Shown: positions 34,730 to 43,706, counted from the stretch's first letter. The stretch is 64,000 bases of DNA from Rhodospirillales bacterium (GCA_016710335.1 JADJXQ010000026.1:1-64000), one strand, 5' to 3'. The notes: generated by a model from the letters alone, not told the origin. Made by a program: numbers and translations.

Positions 34730-35965
34730 TTACAGCAGCGCCAACTGCTCGGGCGGCGGCGCAAAGCGGGCGCGAAGCTCGGCGCTGTCGGTCAAGGCGC
34801 CCGGCGTCCAGTCTCGCATCGTGACGAACGGGCGCGCTTTCTTGAGGGTGGCGCCCAGCTTGCGCAGGTCTTCGTAGCCGAGTCGGCGGTGGCGGCGGGT
34901 CGCGAGTATGCGGGTCACCGTCTTGACGCCGAAACCCGGCACGCGGAGCAGCATGTCGCGGGCGGCGGTGTTGACATCCAGTGGAAAGTGGCCGCGATGG
35001 GCCAGGGCCCAGGCCAGCTTCGGGTCCATGTCGAGGTCGAGGTTGCCCTCGGGGGTCACGCCAGTGATCTCCGCCACGTCGAACCCGTAGTACCGCATCA
35101 GCCAGTCGGCCTGGTAGAGGCGATGCTCCCGCTGCAGGGGCGGGCGGATCAGCGGCAGCGCCGCCGCCGCGTCGGGAATAGGCGAGAATGCCGAGTAGTA
35201 CACCCGCTTCAGCCGGTAGCTGGCATAAAGCCGCGCCGAGTTCTCGAGTACCGTCGCATCGCTCGACCCATCCGCCCCAATGATGACCTGTGTCGACTGC
35301 CCCGCCGGTGCAAAGCGTCGCGGCCGCCTGCCAGTGTGGCTGCGCTCCGTGGCGCTTTCCCGGCGCAAACGCACGTTGGCCATGGCGGTGCGAATCGTCT
35401 CGGGCCGCTTGTCCGGGGCCAGCCTCCGCACGCTGTCGTCGGTCGGAAGCTCAATGTTGATGGACACCCGGTCGGCATAAAGTCCGGCTTGCTCGGTCAA
35501 CTCCGGTGCGGCGTCGGGGATGGTCTTCAGGTGGATGTAGCCGCGGAAGTTCTCCACCTCCCGCAGTTGTTTGACGATGCGGACCATGTCCGACATCGTT
35601 GCGTCCGGCGACACGACGATGCCGGACGACAGGAACAGCCCTTCGATGTAGTTGCGGCGATAGAACTCGAGGGTGAGCTTGATCACCTCGTCCACGGAGA
35701 ACCGCGCCCGCGGCACGTTCGACGACACCCGGTTCACGCAATAGGCGCAGTCGTAGATACAGAAGTTGGTCATCAGGATTTTGAGGAGCGAGATGCACCG
35801 TCCATCCGTTGCGTACGCATGGCAGATGCCGGTGCCGGGGTTCGAGCCAAGGCCCTTGCCATCTCGACTATCCCGCCGGGCGCCACCGGACGACGCGCAC
35901 GATGCGTCGTACTTCGCCGCGTCGCTCAGGATCGCCAACTTCTGCCGCAGGTCCAACCGTGCCAT
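34730..35965 (-). CDS. putative DNA modification/repair radical SAM protein
   Basis: A 411-residue radical-SAM enzyme of the TIGR03916 kind. The cluster motif FCIYDCAYC (CxxxCxxC) is near residue 75. A TIM-barrel body follows, and a C-terminal helix-hairpin-helix (VPGFGVKTVTRILATRR, residues about 345-361) is of the kind that binds DNA. It precedes the UdgX fusion and is surely co-transcribed. The chemical reaction is not known for the family; coupling to a uracil-DNA crosslinking protein points to base-damage repair. Confidence 0.87.
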   Translation of the reverse strand: MARLDLRQKLAILSDAAKYDASCASSGGARRDSRDGKGLGSNPGTGICHAYATDGRCISLLKILMTNFCIYDCAYCVNRVSSNVPRARFSVDEVIKLTLEFYRRNYIEGLFLSSGIVVSPDATMSDMVRIVKQLREVENFRGYIHLKTIPDAAPELTEQAGLYADRVSINIELPTDDSVRRLAPDKRPETIRTAMANVRLRRESATERSHTGRRPRRFAPAGQSTQVIIGADGSSDATVLENSARLYASYRLKRVYYSAFSPIPDAAAALPLIRPPLQREHRLYQADWLMRYYGFDVAEITGVTPEGNLDLDMDPKLAWALAHRGHFPLDVNTAARDMLLRVPGFGVKTVTRILATRRHRRLGYEDLRKLGATLKKARPFVTMRDWTPGALTDSAELRARFAPPPEQLALL

Positions 35966-36052
35966 GCGTTCACTATAAGTTCATGGCTAACGGTGCGCAA
36001 GGCCGGATGGGCAGATCCGGCCATGCCGCCCTCGACTCCGCCTCGAGCCGTC

Positions 36053-37099
36053 CTACCGCGCGGTCGCTACGTGGTCGGCGGCGTAGGCGCCACGCTCGCC
36101 CATGGGCTTCTCCGGCCCCGCGGTCGTGTCGCGCGCTGTCTGGTGCTCCATTTCGCCGTTGATCTCGGCGCCCAACAAGAAAACATAGGCGCTGATATAG
36201 AACCACATCAGAAGGATCACCACTGCCCCAAGGGAGCCGTACGTCTTGTTGTAGCTGTCGAAATTGGAGACGTACCAGGAGAACAACCCGGATGCGACGA
36301 TCCACACCACCACGGATCCGGCGGCGCCCCAGCTCACCCAGCGCCAGCGCGCCGCGTCGCGGCTCGGGCCGTATCGGTAGAGAAAGGCCATGCCGATGAT
36401 CGCCAGGATCAACAGCAGCGGCCAGCGCAGGAGAGAAATGGCCGACTGCACCGCATCCCCGAGGCCGAGATTGCCGAGCAACGCCGGCGCGACCACGATC
36501 GCCGCCAGGGTGACGATGACGCCGAGAATGGCGCCCACCGTCAACAGGAGGGCCACGACGTTGAGCTTGAAAAACCCGCGCTGTTCCTCTTCATCGTAGG
36601 CGATGTTGAGGGCCGTCATCATCGCCTTGGTGCCCTTGGTGGCGCTCCACAACGCGAGCAGAATGCTGCCGATCGCGACGAGGCTGAGCTTGCCTCCGCC
36701 CGCCGACGCGACGGCCGCGAGCTGCCCCTGAATGATGGAGAGCGCCGCTTCGGGGACAATGCCGGCCAGCGCCTGTGTCTGGTTCTGCAGTTCCGCAGGA
36801 TCCATCACCATGCCGAAGATCGCGACCAGCGCCGCCAGCGCCGGGAAGATCGCCAACAGGGCATAAAATGCAACGCCTGCGGCCACCAGGCCAATGTTGT
36901 CCTTGCCGACTTCGTCCTTGACCCGCATGAGCACATCGCGCCAGCCCCGCGCCGGGATCTCCGACGGCTTCTCTGCGGAACCACCCGAAGCGCCACCGCC
37001 GCCGGTCCCGGTTGAGCCGCCGCCCTGGCTGGCACGCCGATGCTCCACCAAGCGCCGATGCTCGGCGCGGCGCTCCGTCCTGGATTTGATCCTCGCCAT
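36053..37099 (-). CDS. YihY/BrkB-family inner-membrane protein
   Basis: A 348-residue protein with a basic cytoplasmic N-terminus, a Gly/Ser-rich linker and about six membrane helices. The family landmarks are GVAFYALLAIFPALAALVAIFG, LWSATKGTKAMMTALNIAYDEEEQRGF and a C-terminal VVILLMWFYISAYVFLLGAEINGEME. The family was once called RNase BN but is now regarded as a membrane protein of unclear function. Monocistronic as far as can be seen. Confidence 0.88.
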   Translation of the reverse strand: MARIKSRTERRAEHRRLVEHRRASQGGGSTGTGGGGASGGSAEKPSEIPARGWRDVLMRVKDEVGKDNIGLVAAGVAFYALLAIFPALAALVAIFGMVMDPAELQNQTQALAGIVPEAALSIIQGQLAAVASAGGGKLSLVAIGSILLALWSATKGTKAMMTALNIAYDEEEQRGFFKLNVVALLLTVGAILGVIVTLAAIVVAPALLGNLGLGDAVQSAISLLRWPLLLILAIIGMAFLYRYGPSRDAARWRWVSWGAAGSVVVWIVASGLFSWYVSNFDSYNKTYGSLGAVVILLMWFYISAYVFLLGAEINGEMEHQTARDTTAGPEKPMGERGAYAADHVATAR

Positions 37100-37550
37100 G
37101 ACGCCTCTTCCCCTCGCCGTCAGAATGCCCCTGCGAAACGTCCGGTTCGTTCAGAAGTTCCCGCCAGTGCGACGACGCGGTCGATCTCCATCTGTGCCCG
37201 CCTCTCCCTCCGCCGACCTCATGAGTGACCACGTACCTGCCATTGCCGAACAGCTTGACGTCTGAGTAAGAGGCAATGCGGACGCTCTGCCCCCTCGCCA
37301 ACGGGAATGGCTACAGCCCAATGTGCTACCGTTTTCAGCCAGATGGAGAGGCTATCCGGGCAATATCGATGTAGTGGTCGGGGAGCGGCGGGGTGGATTG
37401 CCGCAATAGGCCTGCATCATCTGCTTGGCTGTAAAAACAATATTGACGACACGAAAGGGAGGATGACGGGCTTTGGCCTGATCCGCCCCGCGTCTACAAC
37501 CGGGGCGCTGCGCTTGCGGCAGGGCGCCTGGCCCCGCTGGTGTGTCCTGC
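37100..37550. other. intergenic region without a clear gene
   Basis: About 450 bases between two leftward genes. Open frames exist on both strands, but none has a ribosome-binding site and coding character together. Composition drops to moderately AT-rich around 37420-37460. The promoter of the YihY gene should lie at its left end. I see no repeat, tRNA or terminator that I would defend. Confidence 0.5.
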
Positions 37551-39851
37551 TCACCGTGCCGCCGGGGCGAGGGCTCGGGCGATCTGGTATGTGCGCAATG
37601 CTGAGCGGAAGTCCGCCGAGGCTTGATCCCAGTCGCGGTAGAACGTCTCGAACTCGCGGTTGAACCTCTGGCTGTGATCATCGAGGACCGCGAGTTTCTT
37701 CGCCATGTCGCCTTGCAGTTCCTTCAGCTTGTCCAACACCACCTGCATGTAGCCGGAAGGCGTTGTCTTCAACCGGTCGCTCTCCAACATCCTCAAATAA
37801 ACTCGGAGCTGGCTTTCCTGCAGCGGCGTGAAGCTCTGCCGCCAAACGGTGAACACCTTACCGTCGACGTAGTCGCGGATCTTGGTATTGAGCATGGGAT
37901 CTTTCGGGTCGAGCCCCGCGAGAAACTCGTGGAATGCCTTCGTCTCCAATCCGACCGGGAGGCGCACGCCCGAGGGAAAGAACTTCAGCAGTGCCGATAG
38001 CGGACCGTGCCCCTCCCGATAGGTGTCCGGGAAGGTCTCGAAGATCACCATGGCGTCGCGCAGTTGCGTGTGCCGATCGACCAGCATCTCCATCCACGCC
38101 TTGCCCTCGGCGTAGATGGCGCGGGCGCGGGCCTCGGCGAGAAAAGCCTGCATGGTCTCCCGGAAGAAGGCCGGGTGGTTCTCGATATGCCCTTCCTCAA
38201 AGATCCGGAGCGCGGACACGGAGAGGTCGGTGCCGTTGTCCATCGCAAGCTGCAGGTTCGACCGGCCGGAGTCGGCGAGCAGGCGCGCGTCGCCGAACGA
38301 TGCGCCGCCGGCTGGATGGAACTTGCCGCTGGCCGTCTGCATGGCCGTGATGGCGTCTTCCGCCGCCTTGTCGAAGCGCTTCCGCGCATAGAAAATGTTC
38401 ACGTCGTCGAGTGTCATTGGCAGGAACGCCGCGACCTGCGGCCTGTCCCGGATCAGATACTTGTAAAGATCGTTCTGCCGCCCGCCAGCGGCGGCGAGCG
38501 CCTTGTTTTCCGGCATGAAGCTGCCTGACTGCTTCAGGCGCTCGCCCTTCTCGAGTCCCGGCAACCAGAGAACGCCATCAAGGCCGAGGCTACCAACGAT
38601 TTCGTTTGCGGTGCCCTCGGCAACGGCGACACCATCCGCTTTGCGGACCAGCCCGATGTAGCGGCGCGTGGTGCGGACGCGGAACGGTTTGTCGTACTTC
38701 GCCGGATTCGACGACCACTCGCCCCTGAAGCCGCCGGCGTAGTAGGTCGGCGCGTACTCGACCGCGATGCCGAACTGATTCTTTTTCGGGCGGGGACGGC
38801 CGGGGCCGTAGATGGCGTTCATCGATTTTTCGAAAAGGGCGAACCCGCAACAGTCGTTCACCGTCGCCGTCATCTTGCAGGCGAGGTAAGGCTTGCCGTC
38901 TTCGTGCTCCGTGTACCCCGGACCCTGCGGGCACGGTTGCGCGTTCAAGCCGGGTTTGATGTCCGGATAGGCGTCCAACTCCAACGCCAGCGGGGTCAAC
39001 TCGCGCCAGATCTCCCGGCGGAACGCCGCAACGACATCCTGTTTCGCCTTCAGGACGTCGCCATCGTCGGCATTGGGATCGAACGAGTCGTAGGAGCCGC
39101 TGAGCGTGAACGCGCGCAAGGCGCCGAAGTTGCCCTCGATCGCCTTCGTCAGCTTGGCGTTCTCGGCGTCCATCGCATCGAAAAGCGCCTCGCCGTCGCC
39201 GCGCAGGCGGCTTTGCGCCATGGTGATCACGTCGGCGCTCGGCATCCTCACGCTCGGCGCGCCGTGGGGCGCCACCGATACATCGCCGCGGCCGTCGAGA
39301 AACAGGTACACGTTGGTCAAGGCGCCGACGGCCGGAAAAAAGCCGCCGACGCTGTTGAGAGCGCCCAAAAGCGCAGCGCCGAGCACATCGTCTCCGCCCG
39401 GCGGCGGCGGCGTGGCGCGGACGATGTTGCCCTTCTTCAGCTTCTCACCGACATCCGTCAGCGCCACACCGTAGCCCAGCCGCAACGAGTGGCTGTAATC
39501 CTGGGCGGTGCCGGCGTACTGCTCGACGATGTGCTGCTTGCTCGCCCAATCGTCGAGGGTCGCCAAGGCCCAGCGTTCGGCGACCGTGGGATTGCTGTTG
39601 CTGGTCTTGTAATTGTGCACCGTGTTGAGGTTGAGCTTCTCGGGGTTCTGGCGCGGATCAAAGCCCAACCGGCGAACAAGTCCGCCCACGTCCTGACTGA
39701 ACCCGAAGCGGTACCCGTTGTCGGCGCCGGTTTCCGGCGTCTCGTACTTGCCGAGGATGGTGAGAAGGACGTTGTCCGCCGAAAATGCAGGGGCTGACGC
39801 CGCCGTGCCGAGCGCCGCGGCCATGCCGAGCGCCACCGCCAAGAAACGCAT
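37551..39851 (-). CDS. large secreted protein of unknown function, 766 residues
   Basis: Not recognised. The ATG at 39851 follows GGGAGG by 8 bases and opens a signal peptide (LAVALGMAAALGTAASAPAFSA). The mature part is soluble, with no membrane helix or known repeat. It contains a Cys cluster (PCPQGPGYTEH, LACKMTATVNDCCGF, residues about 305-345), an aromatic-rich segment after it, and a long helical C-terminal third (LRVYLRMLESDRLK, LKELQGDMAKKLAVLDDH). No catalytic motif stands out. It is flanked by the YihY gene and the CoA-transferase gene, without a shared operon. Confidence 0.75.
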   Translation of the reverse strand: MRFLAVALGMAAALGTAASAPAFSADNVLLTILGKYETPETGADNGYRFGFSQDVGGLVRRLGFDPRQNPEKLNLNTVHNYKTSNSNPTVAERWALATLDDWASKQHIVEQYAGTAQDYSHSLRLGYGVALTDVGEKLKKGNIVRATPPPPGGDDVLGAALLGALNSVGGFFPAVGALTNVYLFLDGRGDVSVAPHGAPSVRMPSADVITMAQSRLRGDGEALFDAMDAENAKLTKAIEGNFGALRAFTLSGSYDSFDPNADDGDVLKAKQDVVAAFRREIWRELTPLALELDAYPDIKPGLNAQPCPQGPGYTEHEDGKPYLACKMTATVNDCCGFALFEKSMNAIYGPGRPRPKKNQFGIAVEYAPTYYAGGFRGEWSSNPAKYDKPFRVRTTRRYIGLVRKADGVAVAEGTANEIVGSLGLDGVLWLPGLEKGERLKQSGSFMPENKALAAAGGRQNDLYKYLIRDRPQVAAFLPMTLDDVNIFYARKRFDKAAEDAITAMQTASGKFHPAGGASFGDARLLADSGRSNLQLAMDNGTDLSVSALRIFEEGHIENHPAFFRETMQAFLAEARARAIYAEGKAWMEMLVDRHTQLRDAMVIFETFPDTYREGHGPLSALLKFFPSGVRLPVGLETKAFHEFLAGLDPKDPMLNTKIRDYVDGKVFTVWRQSFTPLQESQLRVYLRMLESDRLKTTPSGYMQVVLDKLKELQGDMAKKLAVLDDHSQRFNREFETFYRDWDQASADFRSALRTYQIARALAPAAR

Positions 39852-40002
39852 CGAGGTGCCTCCCGCGTCCTGGCCGAAGTTATCCGGCCGCCATTGCCAG
39901 AGCGGACCCCTGGTCCGGAACGAGGAATTCCGCACCTCGGAGTTCCAGTAAAGAAAAAGCTACACTCCTTCGCCGCAGCGGCCAACCCGCAATGGGCCCC
40001 CG

Positions 40003-41181
40003 TCAGATCGCGTTGTCCTTCGCGAGCGCCGCGATGTCGTCGGCGCTCAGCCCCAGTTCAGCCAGGATCGCGCGGGTGTGTTGCCCAAGCTCCGGGACCG
40101 GACCCATGAGGGGCGCGAAGGCGCCGCTGCCGCCGGGTGGCAGCAGGGCGGGGAGGGGACCCGCGGCGCTGTCGATCTCGACCCAGCGGTGACGGGCGCG
40201 AAGCTGGCGGTGGGACCAGACGTCGTGCATGTCGTTCATGCGGGCGCTGGCAATGCCCGCCGCATCGAGCCGCGCCACCACTTCGTCACCGCTCAGGCAG
40301 GCGAACGCCGACAGGATAATGCCACGGAGCGCCGCCGCGTTCTCGGCGCGCGCCGCGTTGGTCCGGAAGCGGGGATCGGCGAAGAGCGCCGGATCCTCCA
40401 GCACCTTGTCGCAGAAGTTCCGCCATTCGCGGTCGTTCTGCAGTCCCAGCATCACCACCTTGCCGTCGCCCGCCGCGAACGGACCATAGGGCGCGATCGT
40501 CGCGTGGCTGCCGCCGGTGCGCGCCGGCGGCGGCGCATCGTCCGAGGCATAATAGAGTGGAAAGCCCATCCATTCGACCATGCACTCCAGCATCGACACG
40601 TCGATGCTGGCGCCTTCGCCGGTCTTCCCGCGGCTGATCAGCGCGGCAAGAATGGCCGAATAGGCGTACATGCCGGAGGCGATGTCGGCGATGGAAATTC
40701 CGGCCTTGGAGGGCGTGTCCGGCGTGCCGGTGACCGTGAGGAACCCGGCCTCGGACTGGATCATCAGATCGTAGGCCTTGCGGTCCCGGTCCGGCCCGTC
40801 TTCGCCGTAACCGGAAATGTTGCAGACGATCAGGCGCGGATTGTCCGCCTTAAGGTCATCGTGGGTGAGGCCGAGGCGGGCGGCGGCGCCGGGCGCCAGG
40901 TTCTGCACCAGCACGTCTGCCTTGCCGATCAGCCGTCGCAGAATTGCGCCCGCCTTCGGGTGCTTGACGTCCAGCGTCAAGCTTTCCTTGGACCGGTTGC
41001 TCCAGACGAAGTAGGAGGAGAGGCCCTTGACCCGCGTATCGTAGTGCCGCGCGAAATCCCCAACCCCCGGACGCTCGATCTTGATGACGCGCGCGCCGAG
41101 ATCGGCGAGATGGCGGGTGGCGTACGGGGCCGAAAGCGCGTGTTCCAGCGCCACGACCGTGATGCCGTCGAGCGGTCTCAT
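40003..41181 (-). CDS. class III CoA-transferase (CaiB/BaiF)
   Basis: A 392-residue family III CoA-transferase. It has the typical opening LDGITVVALEHALSAPYATRHLADLGARVIKIE, NLAPGAAARLGL, and the catalytic Asp in KAYDLMIQSEAG (about residue 140). It begins 9 bases after an acyl-CoA dehydrogenase on the same strand, so the pair probably activates a carboxylic acid and then desaturates or decarboxylates its CoA ester. Mesaconate, glutarate or itaconate are possible substrates, but none can be proved. Confidence 0.87.
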   Translation of the reverse strand: MRPLDGITVVALEHALSAPYATRHLADLGARVIKIERPGVGDFARHYDTRVKGLSSYFVWSNRSKESLTLDVKHPKAGAILRRLIGKADVLVQNLAPGAAARLGLTHDDLKADNPRLIVCNISGYGEDGPDRDRKAYDLMIQSEAGFLTVTGTPDTPSKAGISIADIASGMYAYSAILAALISRGKTGEGASIDVSMLECMVEWMGFPLYYASDDAPPPARTGGSHATIAPYGPFAAGDGKVVMLGLQNDREWRNFCDKVLEDPALFADPRFRTNAARAENAAALRGIILSAFACLSGDEVVARLDAAGIASARMNDMHDVWSHRQLRARHRWVEIDSAAGPLPALLPPGGSGAFAPLMGPVPELGQHTRAILAELGLSADDIAALAKDNAI

Positions 41182-41190
41182 GAAAGCACC

Positions 41191-42342
41191 TCAGAACGAA
41201 CGGGGCAGGCCGAGCACGTGCTCGGCGACATACGCCAGGATCAAGTTGGTCGAGATCGGCGCCACCTGATAGAGGCGGGTCTCGCGGAACTTGCGCTCCA
41301 CGTCGTATTCGTTGGCGAAGCCAAAGCCGCCGTGGAACTGGAGGCAGGCGTTGGCGGCTTCCCAGCTCGCCTTGGCCGCAAGGTACTTCGCCATGTTGGC
41401 CTGGGCGCCGCAAGGCTGGTGGGCGTCGAACAGGCGGCAGGCCTCCCACCGCATCAGGTTGGCGGCCTCGACCTCGATGTGCGCCTCTGCGATGGGAAAC
41501 TGCACGCCCTGGTTCTTGCCGATCGGGCGGCCGAACACCTGCCGTTCCTTGGCGTAGGCCGTCACCTTGTCGATGAACCAGTAGCCGTCGCCGATGCATT
41601 CGGCGGCGATGAGCGTGCGCTCGGCGTTCAGCCCGTCCAGGATGTATCTGAAGCCCTTGCCCTCTTCGCCGATCAGGTTGTCCTCGGGGATCTCGAGATT
41701 GTCGAAGAAAAGCTCGTTGGTCTCGTGGTTGACCATGTTGGCGATCGGCTTGACGCTCATGCCGTTGCCGACGGCCCGATGCAGATCGACCAGGAAGATC
41801 GACATGCCCTCGGATTTCTTTCGGACCTGATCCAAGGGCGTGGTGCGGGCGAGGAGGATCATCAGGTCGGAGTGCTGGACGCGGCTGATCCACACCTTCT
41901 GCCCGTTGACGACGTAGCGGTCGCCGGTCTTGATGGCCTTGGTGCGGATCCGGGTGGTGTCGGTGCCGGTCGTCGGCTCGGTCACGCCCATCGACTGCAG
42001 GCGCAATTCGCCGCTGGCGATCTTCGGCAGATACGCTTGTTTCTGCGCCTCCGAACCATGCCGCAGCAGCGTCCCCATGTTGTACATCTGGCCGTGGCAG
42101 GCCCCGGAGTTGCCGCCGGAGCGGTTGATCTCCTCCATGATCACCGACGCCTCGGCGAGCCCCAGCCCCGATCCGCCGTACTGCTCCGGGATCAGCGCCG
42201 CGAGCCATCCGGCCTCGGTCAGCGCATCGACGAACGCCTCCGGATAGGCGCGATCCTCATCGACCTTCCGGTGGTATTCCGGCGGGAAGGTGGCGCACAA
42301 CGCGCGAATCGCCTCGCGTAGGTCTTGATATGTCTCGGTCAT
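41191..42342 (-). CDS. acyl-CoA dehydrogenase
   Basis: A 383-residue FAD enzyme. Family motifs: PEQYGGSGLGL, the FAD segment LQSMGVTEPTTGTD (121 region), and the C-terminal LQFHGGFGFANEYDVER. The usual catalytic Glu in the YEGT motif is absent: the sequence there is YQVAPISTN. A Glu is present in helix G at residue 241 (GLNAERTL), the position used by isovaleryl-CoA dehydrogenase, so the enzyme probably uses that base. It is followed by a CoA-transferase 9 bases downstream. Confidence 0.87.
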   Translation of the reverse strand: MTETYQDLREAIRALCATFPPEYHRKVDEDRAYPEAFVDALTEAGWLAALIPEQYGGSGLGLAEASVIMEEINRSGGNSGACHGQMYNMGTLLRHGSEAQKQAYLPKIASGELRLQSMGVTEPTTGTDTTRIRTKAIKTGDRYVVNGQKVWISRVQHSDLMILLARTTPLDQVRKKSEGMSIFLVDLHRAVGNGMSVKPIANMVNHETNELFFDNLEIPEDNLIGEEGKGFRYILDGLNAERTLIAAECIGDGYWFIDKVTAYAKERQVFGRPIGKNQGVQFPIAEAHIEVEAANLMRWEACRLFDAHQPCGAQANMAKYLAAKASWEAANACLQFHGGFGFANEYDVERKFRETRLYQVAPISTNLILAYVAEHVLGLPRSF

Positions 42343-42535
42343 GGCTGTCCTCGGACAAGCGGTGCTGTCGGGCGGGGCACAGGATGCCCGCTCCCGCCCG
42401 TCTTGAAAACCGGCTTCAATGAAGCGCGCATCCCAGTTCTTGATCTTTCATCCCGGGACGATCCGCCGCCGCGCGACCCGCCTGATTGGCCCGGCAGAGG
42501 CGCCGACGACCTCCAAGCCGACGAGCGTGCATCGC

Positions 42536-42635
42536 CTAGTGCACAGACCCATTCGGTCGAATGGGTCATAGTGTGCACGAGAATCAAGAGTTGCGTGCAG
42601 CAATGGTGCATTCTTTGGATGCACCGCTGCACTAG
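42536..42635 (+). repeat. dispersed palindromic repeat, copy 2 (MITE/REP-like)
   Basis: A 100-base copy with perfect 8-base terminal inverted repeats CTAGTGCA (42536-42543) and TGCACTAG (42628-42635). Internal palindromes are GACCCATTCG/CGAATGGGTC around two bases, and GGTGCAT/ATGCACC around seven. It matches the copy at 20957. There is no coding capacity. The termini suggest a small non-autonomous mobile element. It lies 32 bases upstream of higB. Confidence 0.82.
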
Positions 42636-42667
42636 CTTTGCGAGAGGCGATAGGTTACACTACGCTC

Positions 42668-42946
42668 ATGATCAGGAGCTTCCGCCACAAGGGGCTCGAG
42701 TTGCTCTACGAGAAGGGCGACAGGCGGAGAGTGTCGGCGGAACAGGTCGACAAGCTCGAGCGCATCTTGGCGCGGCTCGATCAGGCCGCAGAGCCGCGCG
42801 GAATGGACTTGCCCGGCTACCGTCTGCACCCCTTGAAGGGAGACATGGCGGGCTTCTGGTCCGTAACGGTCAACGGCAACTGGCGCGTTGTCTTCCGTTT
42901 CTCCGACGGGCACGCAAGCGACCTTGATCTGATCGATTACCATTAG
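42668..42946 (+). CDS. higB: HigB-type toxin (RelE/ParE superfamily mRNA interferase)
   Basis: A 92-residue toxin. It opens MIRSFRHKGLELLYEKGDRR and ends GNWRVVFRFSDGHASDLDLIDYH, the standard HigB pattern; GYRLHPLKGDMAGFWSVTVNG is the central strand. In the family it cleaves mRNA on the ribosome. Toxin precedes antitoxin, as is usual for higBA. The ATG at 42668 is preferred to a GTG 30 bases upstream because it matches the family start. Confidence 0.9.
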   Translation: MIRSFRHKGLELLYEKGDRRRVSAEQVDKLERILARLDQAAEPRGMDLPGYRLHPLKGDMAGFWSVTVNGNWRVVFRFSDGHASDLDLIDYH

Positions 42947-42957
42947 GAGGACCGAAC

Positions 42958-43245
42958 ATGGCAATGAAGAACCTGCCGCACCCCGGCCTCGCGGTCAGGC
43001 ACGACTGCATCGGGCCACTGGGGCTGACGGTTGCGGAAGCGGCGAAGCGCCTTGGTGTGAGTCGCAAGCAGCTCTCCGATCTGGTGAACGGACACGCGGG
43101 CATCTCCCCCGAAATGGCGATCCGGCTCGACAAGGCTTTCGGAGGCGGCGCGGAAACCTGGTACCGCCTACAGGCCGCTTACGACATGTCCCGCGCGATG
43201 GAGCACGCCGACGAAATCAAGGTCGAGCGGCTCACCGCGGCTTAA
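42958..43245 (+). CDS. higA: HigA-type antitoxin (helix-turn-helix)
   Basis: A 95-residue HTH antitoxin. The XRE-type helix-turn-helix is TVAEAAKRLGVSRKQLSDLVNGHAGISPEMAIRLDKAFGG (residues 22-61). It has AGGAGG just before the start and lies 11 bases after higB. It should bind HigB and repress its own promoter. Confidence 0.92.
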   Translation: MAMKNLPHPGLAVRHDCIGPLGLTVAEAAKRLGVSRKQLSDLVNGHAGISPEMAIRLDKAFGGGAETWYRLQAAYDMSRAMEHADEIKVERLTAA

Positions 43246-43420
43246 CTCTGCAAGATCCGGTCGACGGCGAAGACAGGTCATGCGGCTTGGCGATGATCCT
43301 TGCACCCGGGGTCGGGACACCCCATATCTACTTCAGCTAGTTTCTGACGGTTCTGTTTCCGGTTGATGCTTCGCTCTGTGCGTTGCCTGTTCATTCCCTG
43401 AAAAGACGTTGAAGCTATCT

Positions 43421-43446
43421 CGCGCCCGGGCGTGTCGCCCGGCGCG
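43421..43446 (+). promoter_or_regulatory. hairpin in the cold-shock gene leader
   Basis: CGCGCCCGGGCG and CGCCCGGCGCG pair around TGT with a single bulged C, 27 bases before the csp start codon. Cold-shock genes usually have long structured 5' leaders; the 227-base gap upstream of this gene fits that. Whether it refolds with temperature is not known. Confidence 0.4.
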
Positions 43447-43472
43447 TCATTCATTTATGTGAGGCAACAGAC

Positions 43473-43682
43473 ATGAGCACTGGAACAGTAAAGTGGTTCA
43501 ATCCGACCAAAGGCTTTGGTTTCATCCAGCCGGACAACGGCGGCAACGACGCATTCGTGCACATCTCCGCCGTCGAGCGGGCCGGACTGCGTAGCCTGAA
43601 CGAAGGTCAGCGGGTCAAATACGAGATCGTCGCCGGCCGCGATGGCAAGAGTTCGGCGGAAAACCTGACGCTCGCCGACTGA
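43473..43682 (+). CDS. cold-shock protein (CspA family)
   Basis: A 69-residue single-domain nucleic-acid-binding protein. RNP1 KGFGFIQP and RNP2 DAFVHIS are intact. It starts MSTGTVKWFNPTKGFG, typical for alphaproteobacteria. GAGG lies upstream of the ATG at 43473. It acts as an RNA chaperone. A strong terminator follows 24 bases after the stop. Confidence 0.95.
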   Translation: MSTGTVKWFNPTKGFGFIQPDNGGNDAFVHISAVERAGLRSLNEGQRVKYEIVAGRDGKSSAENLTLAD

Positions 43683-43706
43683 TTTCGATCAAGAGCGGTG
43701 AACACG

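Noticed and set aside
37073..37301. A small - strand reading frame upstream of the YihY gene (MARGQSVRIASYSD...)
   Set aside because: No ribosome-binding site, no recognisable family, and it runs into the YihY gene in another frame.
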